Assembly (NCBI RefSeq): GCF_017355875.1
Contig: NZ_JAFEWC010000004.1
Span: 138,989-202,988 of the forward strand
DNA length: 64,000 nucleotides
Source of the DNA: Aridibaculum aurantiacum
GTDB lineage: Bacteria; Bacteroidota; Bacteroidia; Chitinophagales; Chitinophagaceae
Direction: 5' to 3'
Positions 1 through 8,192 of the stretch are shown here, piece after piece (positions within the stretch are counted from its first letter, which is position 1; each line of letters starts with the position of its first letter). A model generated the notes under the pieces. That model searched no databases and was not told the origin of the DNA. It was given only the letters and a program-made list of their open reading frames with translations. A program made the position numbers and the translations under genes.

Positions 1-1
1 A

Positions 2-1726
2 GGGGTACGCATTGGATTGACAGGAAGTGTGAATGCCGGCTTCAATCAGGGGCGGTATGGCAACCAGTTTGCGGGATTGAACCTGAACAACAGCAGTGGC
101 AAACTGAGCAGTTATATCAACCTGCAGTACACACGTCGGAAGTCGTATGATAATATCATCACCAATCGACTTTTCGCTGCTGATTCTTTGCTTAGTCAAA
201 ATGCCAATACCGTTTATCCGGGTAGTAGTTTTTATATAGGTGGCGGATTGGGATACGAGATCAACAAGAAATGGGAGATCAGCTACGATGGCCGTCTTAG
301 CCTGAACCGTTTTGATAATGCTACCATCAACAGCTCGCAGATAAATAAGATTAGCAATGGACAGTTGATCACATCGAACCTTGCTAACGTAAATAATACA
401 GGTACCAATTCAACTATTTCCCAAGCTATATCTACAAAGTACAAGATCGATAGTCTTGGCTCGGAGTGGACCAATGACTTCTCTTACACAGGTACGCCAG
501 GCAGTAGTCACCAGGACTTTGGGACTTTCTTCAATCAACCTGCTAGGGAACCTTTCTTAGGTGCTGGTGACATCAACACGCGCTTCAACTTTTTTAGCGC
601 CGCCAGTAATGTGCTTTGGAAGCTGCCAAAAAAACTAACATTGGAAGCTGGTGTTAAATCAACGGTTGCCAGCTTTAGAAATACTACGGATTTCTTCAGG
701 CAAATAAACGGCAACATGTTGCCAGATGCTGTTCGTACTGCGGCTTACCGTTACAATGAGAACATCAATGCTGCATTTTTACAAGGCTCCAAAACAATAG
801 CTGGTATAACCCTGAAAGTGGGAACAAGGCTGGAGAATACAAACATGCAAGGTAACCAGATGGTGCCCAAGGATACCTCTTTCAATATCCATCGCACCGA
901 CCTTTTTCCTTATGTGTATATCAGCCGCAACCTGATGACCATAATGAGCTATGAGCTGAGGGCTTACCTGGTGTACCGACGCACTATCAGCCGCCCTGGA
1001 TACGAGCTGCTCAATCCATTTCCGCGGTTCATAGACCAGTACATGTTTGAAACAGGAAACCCTTCTTTGCGGCCGCAGTTCACGCAGAATTACGAGGCCA
1101 ACATCTCTGTGAATGAGCGTCCCATTTTTGCGTTAGGTGTAAATGAAACAAAAGACATTTTTACAAACGTGATATACCAGGCTGACACCAGCAGGAGCCT
1201 TGCTTACCGCACCTACGACAACTTGGGCACCAACAAAGAAACTTACTTCAGGTTGATAGGTGCCATTCCGCCGGGTAAACGATATTTTATAGTAGTAGGC
1301 GGACAGTACAACCATAACTTCTATAATGGCCGCTACGAAAACAGCCCGCTGCAGTTTAAGCGCGGAAGCTGGTCAATCTTTAGTTACCAGACCTTGCGCA
1401 TCACGCCTAATACACAGTTTGTGTTGAATGGTTTTGCGCGCTTCAATGGGCAATTGCAGTTCTACGAACTCAGCTCCTTTGGCGCACTTAATCTTAGCAT
1501 CAACCAGCAGTTCCTGAAAAAGAAGTTGATGGTGTCTTTAAGTGCTACTGATGTATTCTTTACCAACAACAATAACTTCAGTCTGCAGCAAGGGACCGTA
1601 AATGCCACCGGCTACCGTGAAAGTGATACGCGCCGCTTTGGGCTGAACATCCGCTACAACTTTGGTTTACGTAAAAAAGAAGAAAATAACTTCCTGAATA
1701 TTGAAAGCCCGGAGAAAGCTCAATAG
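2..1726 (+). CDS. Outer-membrane beta-barrel receptor, 3' part
   Basis: The reading frame is open to the left edge, so the N-terminal part (signal peptide, probable carboxypeptidase-like and plug domains) lies outside the window. The visible 574 residues are rich in alternating aromatic/polar strands typical of the C-terminal barrel of TonB-dependent-receptor-like proteins (outer membrane beta-barrel family 3). A segment NPFPRFIDQYMFETGNPSLR, a conserved late-barrel feature of this family, lies near residue 340. The protein ends in a strand-like RFGLNIRYNFGL followed by a short charged tail. It probably sits in the outer membrane; the substrate cannot be told. An intrinsic terminator follows directly. 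The nearest ATG/TTG codons inside the window are not the true start. Confidence 0.85.
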   Translation, partial: GVRIGLTGSVNAGFNQGRYGNQFAGLNLNNSSGKLSSYINLQYTRRKSYDNIITNRLFAADSLLSQNANTVYPGSSFYIGGGLGYEINKKWEISYDGRLSLNRFDNATINSSQINKISNGQLITSNLANVNNTGTNSTISQAISTKYKIDSLGSEWTNDFSYTGTPGSSHQDFGTFFNQPAREPFLGAGDINTRFNFFSAASNVLWKLPKKLTLEAGVKSTVASFRNTTDFFRQINGNMLPDAVRTAAYRYNENINAAFLQGSKTIAGITLKVGTRLENTNMQGNQMVPKDTSFNIHRTDLFPYVYISRNLMTIMSYELRAYLVYRRTISRPGYELLNPFPRFIDQYMFETGNPSLRPQFTQNYEANISVNERPIFALGVNETKDIFTNVIYQADTSRSLAYRTYDNLGTNKETYFRLIGAIPPGKRYFIVVGGQYNHNFYNGRYENSPLQFKRGSWSIFSYQTLRITPNTQFVLNGFARFNGQLQFYELSSFGALNLSINQQFLKKKLMVSLSATDVFFTNNNNFSLQQGTVNATGYRESDTRRFGLNIRYNFGLRKKEENNFLNIESPEKAQ

Positions 1727-1742
1727 AGAAATAAACATCAAT

Positions 1743-1774
1743 AAAAAAACCACCCTGGACTGGGTGGTTTTTTT
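1743..1774 (+). terminator. Intrinsic terminator after receptor gene
   Basis: An 8-bp perfect stem (AACCACCC / GGGTGGTT) with a 6-nt loop is flanked by A and T runs, so the stem extends to about 13 bp. It ends the receptor transcript, and its symmetry would also let it end the convergent lipoprotein gene. Confidence 0.9.
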
Positions 1775-1791
1775 ATTTAGAGCGAACGAGT

Positions 1792-2268
1792 TTATTTAGC
1801 CTCGTTAGCTATCCTTACTTGTTCTAACCTTTTTACATAGGTCTCTATCCAGTTCTTATAAGTTCCTGTAGACTTAGCATTTCCATATTGTTTTCCTTGC
1901 AGCCTGTCTACTACATCGTAATTAAAAGTGAAGCTGGGCGCCATCCTCGACATGCCCATATTCACAGCTTCAGTGTACCTGACGGTAGTGCGAAACATGT
2001 AACGATACTTTTGCCTGTCGCTGTACTTGCTGCTGTTTATCATAGTAGGGTCAACCATTTCAAAAGGACCCGTATAAAACTTTTCGATGCTGGAATGAAT
2101 GGTCCTGTTGATATGCGTGTGGTCTGTGTTCAGCACGAGTAAAGTAGTTTGCTCTTTACCAAAATCCGGCGGCACAGCTGTTTCATTGGCAGATATACTC
2201 CTGGGGCTAGAGCAGCCAAGCAAAACAGAAATAGTTAAGGCAGGTAGCAAAGCATATAATGTTTTCAT
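1792..2268 (-). CDS. Putative lipoprotein of unknown function
   Basis: The 158-residue product starts with a lipoprotein signal, MKTLYALLPALTISVLLGC, whose lipobox cysteine is residue 19. A longer frame reaches 18 codons upstream, but that extension (HSSSNLSRNYSTRS) would bury the signal peptide, so the internal ATG is preferred. The mature part is polar and mixed alpha/beta, with TLLVLNTDHTHINRTIHSS near its start and a lysine-rich helix at the end. I do not recognise a family. It should be anchored in the inner or outer membrane, facing the periplasm or surface. It stands alone between a convergent receptor gene and a same-strand VOC gene. Confidence 0.75.
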   Translation of the reverse strand: MKTLYALLPALTISVLLGCSSPRSISANETAVPPDFGKEQTTLLVLNTDHTHINRTIHSSIEKFYTGPFEMVDPTMINSSKYSDRQKYRYMFRTTVRYTEAVNMGMSRMAPSFTFNYDVVDRLQGKQYGNAKSTGTYKNWIETYVKRLEQVRIANEAK

Positions 2269-2374
2269 AGAACGTGTACTATAATTTCGGCTCAAGTTAC
2301 TGCTGCTATGCATTATAAGCACGACATAAACTATAGCATGCAGTTAAAAAGAAGATATTGTATACAAATGAAAC

Positions 2375-2758
2375 TTACTGGGCAACAGGATCACTGTGAA
2401 GTGCTACGCGATTTCCTTCTGTATCCTGGAATACAGCCATATAACCAATCTCATCGGAGATCTGAGTCTTAGGTATAAGAATTTTCCCACCTGCTGTTTC
2501 TATTCTATCCAGCACTACCTGCAGGTCTGGGTTGCCATTAAGATAAACCAAAGCACCTGTAGTTGATGGTTGATAAAAACCGGGAGAATGGCATATAGCT
2601 CCGCCTACACCACCTGGCTCTGTAGGAAACATTCGCATGCGAAATTCCCCAAGATCCATGGGTACTAACTGTAGATCGAATATGGCTTCGTAAAATGTAG
2701 TGGCGCGTTCAAGATCCTCAGCCGGGATCTCGAACCAGTTAATGGCATTTACTTTCAT
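2375..2758 (-). CDS. VOC-family (glyoxalase/bleomycin-resistance-like) protein
   Basis: The 127-residue protein has the two beta-alpha-beta-beta-beta half-modules of the vicinal-oxygen-chelate fold: INWFEIPAEDLERATTFYEAIF at the start and GYMAVFQDTEGNRVALHS at the end. The second half carries the DTEGN turn and a C-terminal His, as is usual in small glyoxalase-like proteins. The substrate is unknown; many homologues in Bacteroidota are annotated only as VOC proteins. No signal peptide, so cytoplasmic. It reads as a single-gene unit with a non-coding gap of about 165 bp on its upstream side. Confidence 0.9.
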   Translation of the reverse strand: MKVNAINWFEIPAEDLERATTFYEAIFDLQLVPMDLGEFRMRMFPTEPGGVGGAICHSPGFYQPSTTGALVYLNGNPDLQVVLDRIETAGGKILIPKTQISDEIGYMAVFQDTEGNRVALHSDPVAQ

Positions 2759-2863
2759 AGCAGTTGTATTTGATGAAAAAGTATCCTAAGATATTCATTC
2801 ATCAACTAATGCAAATGCCCGTTCATGAAATATAACGCCAGTAACCTTAGTATCTCATTTACA

Positions 2864-2904
2864 TACCAAAGCTACCCTGCCATGTGCACAGGGTGGCTTT
2901 GGTA
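2864..2904 (-). terminator. Long hairpin, probable terminator of the E-set gene
   Basis: Two 16-nt arms (TACCAAAGCTACCCTG and CAGGGTGGCTTTGGTA) pair with a single G-U type mismatch around a 9-nt loop. It lies just downstream of the minus-strand glycogen-binding-like gene. There is no clear U tract, so its termination efficiency is uncertain; it could instead stabilise a 3' end. Confidence 0.6.
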
Positions 2905-2923
2905 GTAAAATTATCAAGGAATA

Positions 2924-3214
2924 TTAAAGGACGATCACGCTATTGTTATCACCAAACACATTTGGTTGGTGCAGGTCAGCTTCCGGCTCATTAAGCCACT
3001 GTGTAGCGTTTACGCGATATCTAAATTCGTGTTGTGTATTCTTTGGAAGAGATAGTTCGCAGGTAAAAGAACCATCTTTCTTTTTTGTCATCTCAACTGC
3101 ATTTTCCCAATCACTATTCAGACCAAGGATCTCTACTTTTTCAGCTGCTTCAGGCTTCAAGGTGAACTTTACTTTGCAATAATCTTTAGTCTTGAAATAT
3201 GTTTTTTGAACCAT
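2924..3214 (-). CDS. Small isoamylase N-terminal / CBM48-like (E-set) protein
   Basis: The 96-residue product is a lone immunoglobulin-like E-set domain of the type found in front of glycogen-branching enzymes and in AMPK beta subunits. The pattern is KVKFTLKPEAAEKVEILGL, then a WEN turn, an FTCELSLPKNTQHEFRYRV strand pair and a WLNEPEAD turn before the final NSVIVL strand. The aromatic and asparagine positions fit carbohydrate binding, but no catalytic domain is attached. No signal peptide is present. Such stand-alone domains are common in Bacteroidota and are usually annotated as isoamylase early-set proteins; their role is not established. A strong hairpin follows the gene. Confidence 0.8.
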   Translation of the reverse strand: MVQKTYFKTKDYCKVKFTLKPEAAEKVEILGLNSDWENAVEMTKKKDGSFTCELSLPKNTQHEFRYRVNATQWLNEPEADLHQPNVFGDNNSVIVL

Positions 3215-3396
3215 GATATTAATTTTAGTTAGGGTACCGTTAATACAAATATTAAAGAAAGGTAACCTTCAACATGGTTTTCAACCAAAGAATGTTTTTC
3301 ACAATATGGGGAAGAAACCTTTGCTGGTAGCGGATTTCAGCGGGTTCCCTTTATGGCTTGCAAGCGTTTTCCTATATGTAAATAAATGATGAACTA

Positions 3397-3606
3397 TCAT
3401 TTAACCGTCTTTAGAGCCTCTTCACACTCTTGTGGTGTATCGTATGGAACACCATTGCATTGTACCCACCTTCCCTGCACTCTTCTATAGCAATAATATT
3501 TTCCATCATCCTCATCTTGCTGGCATTTGTAGTTGCTGTTTCGGTTCGTGAACCGGTTTGACTGGAACAAACGAATAGAGAATTGGTGGTTCTTTTTGTC
3601 GCTCAT
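3397..3606 (-). CDS. Small hypothetical protein, last gene of an exported-protein operon
   Basis: The 69-residue product has a basic, Asn/Arg-rich first half (SIRLFQSNRFTNRNSN) and a compact second half with three cysteines (CQQDEDDGKYYCYRRVQGRW, then VQCNGVPYDTPQECEEAL gives one more). The spacing suggests disulphides or a small metal site, but no signal peptide is visible. It begins 12 nt after the stop of the upstream lipoprotein gene, so it is probably co-transcribed. No family recognised. Confidence 0.65.
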   Translation of the reverse strand: MSDKKNHQFSIRLFQSNRFTNRNSNYKCQQDEDDGKYYCYRRVQGRWVQCNGVPYDTPQECEEALKTVK

Positions 3607-3618
3607 ATACGTGAGTTA

Positions 3619-4341
3619 TTAAAGCTGGATAGTAGTTAAATATCTAAATAACAGCGCGTGCTCATCCTGCATTACTTCCTTTACAGGAAATACAACTGGC
3701 TTATATCCTCCAATTTTATTAGGGTCGAGAAAAACGATCTTTTCTACTTTGATAGAAGTGATATTTCCAAACGCAGGTTTCAAGAAATCTGGAGAAACGA
3801 AAAGCACTCCTCCCGGCCGTGTTTGTTTTCCTTGCACTACCAGCTGAAAATTGCCCGCTGGTTGTTTTACCGCCAAATCAGTAGTAAACCTGATGGACTG
3901 CAATGATGGATTAACAACGCCAAAATATGCCGGACCAAAGCCAAGGCATTCTCTATCAGGATTGAATTTAGCCGTGAAGAAAACAGCTGCATTGATATTG
4001 CTTGGCGATGTAGTTACCAATCCCAGGTAAAGCCGTGTAGCATATCCATCTACTTTATGATAGGTAACTTTTTCTTTACGTGAGCTATCATTCATCTCGT
4101 TCCACTCCAGCACATAATCTTTTTCTATATAAGCCTCTTTCAAAACCGCAGCATACATTCTGACCGACTCCAGCTTTTGTATATCCTGGTCAGGATACAG
4201 CTTTTGAGCAGCCGGCAGTAGCTGGTTGAAGAAGTGGTCTTTCCCAACATCTTTATTGAAAGAAAACGGTACCGTTTTTTGCATGCACGATTGCATTAGC
4301 AACAATGCAAGCGCCACCGGGATAAGCTTACAGTTTGACAT
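3619..4341 (-). CDS. Hypothetical lipoprotein, middle gene of operon
   Basis: The chosen ATG gives MSNCKLIPVALALLLMQSC, a lipoprotein signal with the lipobox cysteine at residue 19; an ATG 8 codons upstream would add an unhelpful DHTIIFK extension. The mature protein of about 220 residues is mostly beta-rich, with KVDGYATRLYLGLVTTSPSN and FNLVVQ-like strands, and has no motif I recognise. Its start overlaps the end of the preceding exported beta-rich gene by 14 nt, indicating translational coupling, and a 69-codon gene follows after 12 nt. It may be an accessory or partner of the upstream protein. Confidence 0.75.
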   Translation of the reverse strand: MSNCKLIPVALALLLMQSCMQKTVPFSFNKDVGKDHFFNQLLPAAQKLYPDQDIQKLESVRMYAAVLKEAYIEKDYVLEWNEMNDSSRKEKVTYHKVDGYATRLYLGLVTTSPSNINAAVFFTAKFNPDRECLGFGPAYFGVVNPSLQSIRFTTDLAVKQPAGNFQLVVQGKQTRPGGVLFVSPDFLKPAFGNITSIKVEKIVFLDPNKIGGYKPVVFPVKEVMQDEHALLFRYLTTIQL

Positions 4342-5281
4342 TTTGAAGATTATTGTATGATCCACCTATATAGTACCTGTTGATATCGCTATTTGGATGT
4401 AGTGGGTAAAGCCCGCGCACATGGATGATATCCTGCAGGCCAAACACTCTTCCGCTTTGTGTGCGCAGCGAGCCTAGTACTCCTGCATCTATGGCAAAGC
4501 CGGCAGCAGGAAAATACCGGATGTTATAAGCTGAAGCATTGTATGTGGGAGGTATTTTACTATTGCGACCGCTAACGGTAGAATCCGGCAAACTATACTG
4601 GGGCATGTTGATACCTATAACATTCGATAACTCGTACAGCAGGGGCGAGTAACCTGTAAACTGGTCGAAAGAAAATTCGAGGATATTGTAATTGCTATGG
4701 CTATGAAGGAAGGCACCAAAGCCACCTGTCCACCACCTGTCAAAGTTGTCGGCCAGCGGAAGAATATTGAATGGCGCTGCGCCATCATTGTAATAATTAA
4801 TTGAAACATTAGGCGAGGAAAAACTGAATGAACCAACCACCTGGTTGCGCTTGTTATTGTTTACAATGAAGTTGGTCCCGATCATGAGCGCGTACTTCTT
4901 GTTAGTAGCAATGTTATAATACCCACCTGTATTGATGGTGCGGTAATACTTGGTATACGGCAGGTCTTCCCAGCCATAGCCTATATGAAAAGAATTAGTG
5001 AGATCCATTTGGATATCACCAATCAATGGATTGAGATTAGCGCCGAGTGATTTGGTGTAAATACTAATTGTAGGAGCGTAACTCAGCAGCAACCTGTTGC
5101 TGTTTATACCATTGATATTATATGCTGCAAACATGCGCAGCCCAGGAAATTGCTGGCTCACCCTATAGTTCAGCGTAAGGTTACATCCTACATTGAAGTG
5201 AGAGGTAAACTGCCAATTGTCTTGTGCGGCTACAAGAAAAACCTGTGTATACAACAGTACGCTTAGAATGATCTTTTGCAT
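4328..5281 (-). CDS. Exported beta-rich protein, resembles 'polymorphic toxin type 23' group
   Basis: Starting at MQKIILSVLLYTQVFLVAAQ gives a clean Sec signal peptide cleaved after AAQ; an ATG seven codons upstream is less likely. The 317-residue product is Tyr/Asn/Gly-rich with repeated amphipathic strands, as in an outer-membrane barrel. The middle and end carry NYYNDGAAPFNILPLADNFD, EFSFDQFTGYS and GRVFGLQDIIHV. From memory these resemble Bacteroidota proteins labelled polymorphic toxin type 23, though that label may only reflect a shared beta domain. It heads a three-gene operon and overlaps the next gene. No toxin catalytic site can be pointed to. Confidence 0.6.
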   Translation of the reverse strand: MQKIILSVLLYTQVFLVAAQDNWQFTSHFNVGCNLTLNYRVSQQFPGLRMFAAYNINGINSNRLLLSYAPTISIYTKSLGANLNPLIGDIQMDLTNSFHIGYGWEDLPYTKYYRTINTGGYYNIATNKKYALMIGTNFIVNNNKRNQVVGSFSFSSPNVSINYYNDGAAPFNILPLADNFDRWWTGGFGAFLHSHSNYNILEFSFDQFTGYSPLLYELSNVIGINMPQYSLPDSTVSGRNSKIPPTYNASAYNIRYFPAAGFAIDAGVLGSLRTQSGRVFGLQDIIHVRGLYPLHPNSDINRYYIGGSYNNLQNVKL

Positions 5282-5529
5282 GATTGGACAATTGTAGATC
5301 AAACATCCATGTGAATGATGATGTTAAACTATAAAACCTATTGCTTCCTTACAAGTACATGCAGTATTTTAATCTAAAGCGTTAGCCATAGTGTAAGAAG
5401 CAAATAGGATTAGCCATTTATCATCTTCATTATCTCGTAAAGTAGGAGATTGACAGCTCATCAATTAATGAGTGCAGCTAAGGCCGATGCTATATCTTCA
5501 ATTTTTTGTAGCGTAAAATTTACCAGCAC

Positions 5530-6495
5530 ATGAATAAGCTTGTTGCCCTTGTCATCATTACCCTATTCTACCAATCATCAGCAAGCTGCCAGTTGGCGCT
5601 TCCCTATCCTTCGGTAGATGCGCAACGTGCGGCTTATGCCAATAAAAAATGGGTAAAGCCAACAAGACTGCTTGATAGCTTACAAATAGTAACGGATCTA
5701 AAGTTCCTGGCATCTGATACATGCGAAGGACGCTCCCCGGGATCGGTAGGACATGAGCTTGCAATGAAGCGGGTGATAGCACGAATGAAAGCTGCAGGAC
5801 TTGATAGCCTGGACAACTCGCTGGTGCAAACTTTTTCTGCAAGAGGACCATTCGGAAATACCACCGGCAAGAATGTTATCGGCTGGCTGAAGGGGAAAAA
5901 AGAACCTAACAAGTTCATGGTTATAAGCGCACATTACGACCATGTAGGCAAGAATAGCCGGGGTACTTTTTATGGAGCAGATGATAATGCAAGTGGTGTA
6001 GCGTGTCTACTGGCCATGGCTAAATATTTTAAAAAGAACCCGCAGCCATACTCCATCATTTTCGCTGCATTCGATAGGGAAGAAAGCGGGTTGCAAGGTG
6101 CTCACAAATTTGTAGAATACATGGATAGCACCAACAGGTTGTCTGCCATCAAGTTTAACCTGAACATGGATATGATAGCCCGTAGCGACAGCAACGAGAT
6201 GTTTGCTTCCGGCACCCGCCACTACCCGGCTTATATAAGCGTGGTAGAAAAGGTAAGGCCGCTTACCAATACTGTTTTACTAATTGGCCATGACTATGGT
6301 TCATCGCGTGAAGACTGGACAAAGCTGAGCGACCAGTTTGCTTTTCACAAAAAGAACATCCCGTTTTTGTTCGTAAGCGTAGAGGATCATGAAGACTATC
6401 ACAAACCAACCGATACAGTAGACAGGATAAACCTTAGCAGGTATATTGAGAACTGCAATATGCTGCTATTGCTGGCAAAGTCGATTTCCCTGTAG
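5530..6495 (+). CDS. M28-family zinc metallopeptidase, exported
   Basis: The 321-residue product has a signal peptide at residues 1-20 ending SSASC (signal peptidase I or a weak lipobox). The peptidase core follows the M28 order of di-zinc ligands: HYDHVG (H135, D137), GADDNASG (D151), DREESG (catalytic/ligand pair E184-E185), a later Asp in NLNMDMIARSD, and His in DYHKPTDT near the C terminus. The family comprises aminopeptidases and, in some members, glutaminyl cyclases; the full ligand set suggests an active aminopeptidase in the periplasm. It is a single-gene unit preceded by a gap of about 250 bp. Confidence 0.9.
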   Translation: MNKLVALVIITLFYQSSASCQLALPYPSVDAQRAAYANKKWVKPTRLLDSLQIVTDLKFLASDTCEGRSPGSVGHELAMKRVIARMKAAGLDSLDNSLVQTFSARGPFGNTTGKNVIGWLKGKKEPNKFMVISAHYDHVGKNSRGTFYGADDNASGVACLLAMAKYFKKNPQPYSIIFAAFDREESGLQGAHKFVEYMDSTNRLSAIKFNLNMDMIARSDSNEMFASGTRHYPAYISVVEKVRPLTNTVLLIGHDYGSSREDWTKLSDQFAFHKKNIPFLFVSVEDHEDYHKPTDTVDRINLSRYIENCNMLLLLAKSISL

Positions 6496-6522
6496 GATAT
6501 AAGTTGATAAACCTGGTTGATA

Positions 6523-6717
6523 CTAGCTCGCCAGGTTGAGCCTGCTGGCACACATAGCTGCATAAAATTTGAAAGTCTGCTTTCTCTCTTCAAAATTTTT
6601 TTGGAGATCGCTGTTGTTTCTAAAAACAAACCTTGGAAACTTCCTGTAAACATTCAATTCACGGGCTATATCAGCAAGATGGATCATCGCTTCCACTACC
6701 TCGCTATTCCTGGTCAT
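6523..6717 (-). CDS. Small hypothetical protein
   Basis: This 64-residue frame (MTRNSEVVEAMIHLADIARE at the start, ending in a CASRLNLAS tail) has an amphipathic helical pattern and codon use like the neighbours. An AGGAAAA stretch lies just before the chosen ATG; the frame could also begin 12 codons earlier. No motif, signal peptide or membrane segment is seen and no family is recognised. It is convergent with the M28 peptidase gene, leaving 27 nt between them. It could be spurious; the evidence is composition only. Confidence 0.45.
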   Translation of the reverse strand: MTRNSEVVEAMIHLADIARELNVYRKFPRFVFRNNSDLQKNFEERKQTFKFYAAMCASRLNLAS

Positions 6718-7007
6718 TTTTTTCCTAATAAGCTTATTTGGCAGGCAATACATATCATAAGTTTTTAGATTATGGATAACATCGGGGAGATGTTTGCACC
6801 ATCAAAGACAAACACTGTTCCAAAAATTTATAGTTGAATTTCCAGGAAGAAAATTGGTTAACAAGGGTTCTTTTAGAGTGCTAAACAAACATTGCGAAAT
6901 GCAGGCCTGCAGGCTTTTCCAGCGTTTTTCGCCAATAAAAAACCACCCCATTATGTGGTCAGAAGAAAAACTTACCCTTCGTAGTTTCGCTTAAAGAATT
7001 ACCCCCA

Positions 7008-7910
7008 ATGCGTTTTATCTTTTTAATCCTCTTCACGGCCTTGGTAGTACAGGGCACTGCACAAACGGTGCGTCTAGCTACTTACCGTTATGGCAATAAC
7101 AGCCGCCTTCAAAGTCTTCAACCATATGCAGATCATTTACGTAACAAATACAAGTTTGATGTTTCTATAAAAAGTTACGAGTCGGTGCACGCGCTTATAC
7201 AGGCCATGCAAAAAAATGAAGTTGACATCGCGCTGATCAACACCTTTGGTTACCTGCTGCTGGAGTCGGAGGGTAAACATAATATGCGTGCAGTCGCTAC
7301 GCTAAAAGTTACACGCCAAATATCTGATGGTTATCGCACAGCCATTATAGCTGGTCCACAGGTTACGGTTCATAAGTTGGAAGAGCTAAAGAAACTGGGT
7401 TCAAAGCTTCGCCTTACGCTGGTCAACAGGGGCTCTACCTCAGGTTACCTGGTACCACGCATGGCATTGGCTGGTGCCGGCATTCCTTCACCTGAAAGTA
7501 CTTTTAAATACGTGCTGTATAGCGAAATACATGATGCAGCTGTTGATGCGGTATTGAGCAGAATGGCTGATGTGGCCGCAGTAGGTTATTCTGAATATAG
7601 CAGGTATGTACAGCAAGATGCCTCTAACAGGAGCAAGATGCGCCTCCTCTGGTTGTCTCCTGAAATACCGTATGGACCTATCATGTTCAATAACAAAATG
7701 AGCGCGGGATTGAATGCTCAATTATTGCATTCCTTCTTAAACCTGCACAAAGAGAACGCTGCTGCTTTCGAAGCTATGAAATCTGGTTGGAGTGAAACAA
7801 AAGACGCTTCTTTCTTCTTTACAATTGATGGTAGTTACTACTCCAACTTTAAGAAATTGCTGGGCAGCGAGCATGACATCCAAAAAATGCTCAAGCAAGT
7901 GAAGCGATAA
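7008..7910 (+). CDS. PhnD-like phosphate/phosphonate-type solute-binding protein
   Basis: The 300-residue product begins with a Sec signal peptide (MRFIFLILFTALVVQGTAQ). It has the periplasmic binding fold of the ABC-transporter PhnD/SsuA-like group: RLATYRYGNNSRLQSLQPYA at the first strand, a VDIALINTFGYLLLE hinge motif, and NRGSTSGYLVPRMAL, the conserved Ser/Thr loop that contacts an oxyanion. There is no permease or ATPase gene nearby, so the substrate and any transporter are unknown; in Bacteroidota such orphan PhnD-like proteins may be sensors. A gap of about 250 bp precedes it and a small minus-strand gene follows. Confidence 0.8.
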   Translation: MRFIFLILFTALVVQGTAQTVRLATYRYGNNSRLQSLQPYADHLRNKYKFDVSIKSYESVHALIQAMQKNEVDIALINTFGYLLLESEGKHNMRAVATLKVTRQISDGYRTAIIAGPQVTVHKLEELKKLGSKLRLTLVNRGSTSGYLVPRMALAGAGIPSPESTFKYVLYSEIHDAAVDAVLSRMADVAAVGYSEYSRYVQQDASNRSKMRLLWLSPEIPYGPIMFNNKMSAGLNAQLLHSFLNLHKENAAAFEAMKSGWSETKDASFFFTIDGSYYSNFKKLLGSEHDIQKMLKQVKR

Positions 7911-7934
7911 CTTTTTTGATACATCGCATGCATC

Positions 7935-8114
7935 TTATCCTCCTTCGCCATCAGTTATCTCACTGCCTACTCTATCTGTGGCAGATGGATCTGGCTTAGG
8001 ATCCTCAGACGGATCCTGGCGGATATTTTCATTGGCTCGTGGATTCTCGTTTTGTGCCATGGGCGATGGCTTCCCTTCTTGTCCTGCCTGTTCGGCTTGA
8101 TTCTGCTGGTCCAT
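7935..8114 (-). CDS. Very small acidic, Gln/Pro-rich hypothetical protein
   Basis: An uninterrupted 59-codon frame on the minus strand encodes a hydrophilic, disordered-looking protein rich in Gln, Asn, Pro, Glu and Asp. It begins MDQQNQAEQAGQEGKPSPMA and ends SEITDGEGG. It nearly fills the gap between the PhnD-like gene and the antiporter gene. The low-complexity acidic style resembles the 196-residue protein near 39.4 kb. No signal peptide or motif. The frame is clean and the composition is protein-like rather than random, but function is unknown. Confidence 0.55.
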   Translation of the reverse strand: MDQQNQAEQAGQEGKPSPMAQNENPRANENIRQDPSEDPKPDPSATDRVGSEITDGEGG

Positions 8115-8192
8115 ATCTATGCTTTTATCTATAGGTAAAAAGGATTATGCCAATTATAAAAGGCATGGTTTTTTGAAGCTGTAGGAAACAGA

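Noticed and set aside
3306-3389. 27-codon plus-strand frame with a hydrophobic end (MGKKPLLVADFSGFPLWLAS at the start)
   Set aside because: Too short to judge, no ribosome-binding context, and no conservation evidence available.
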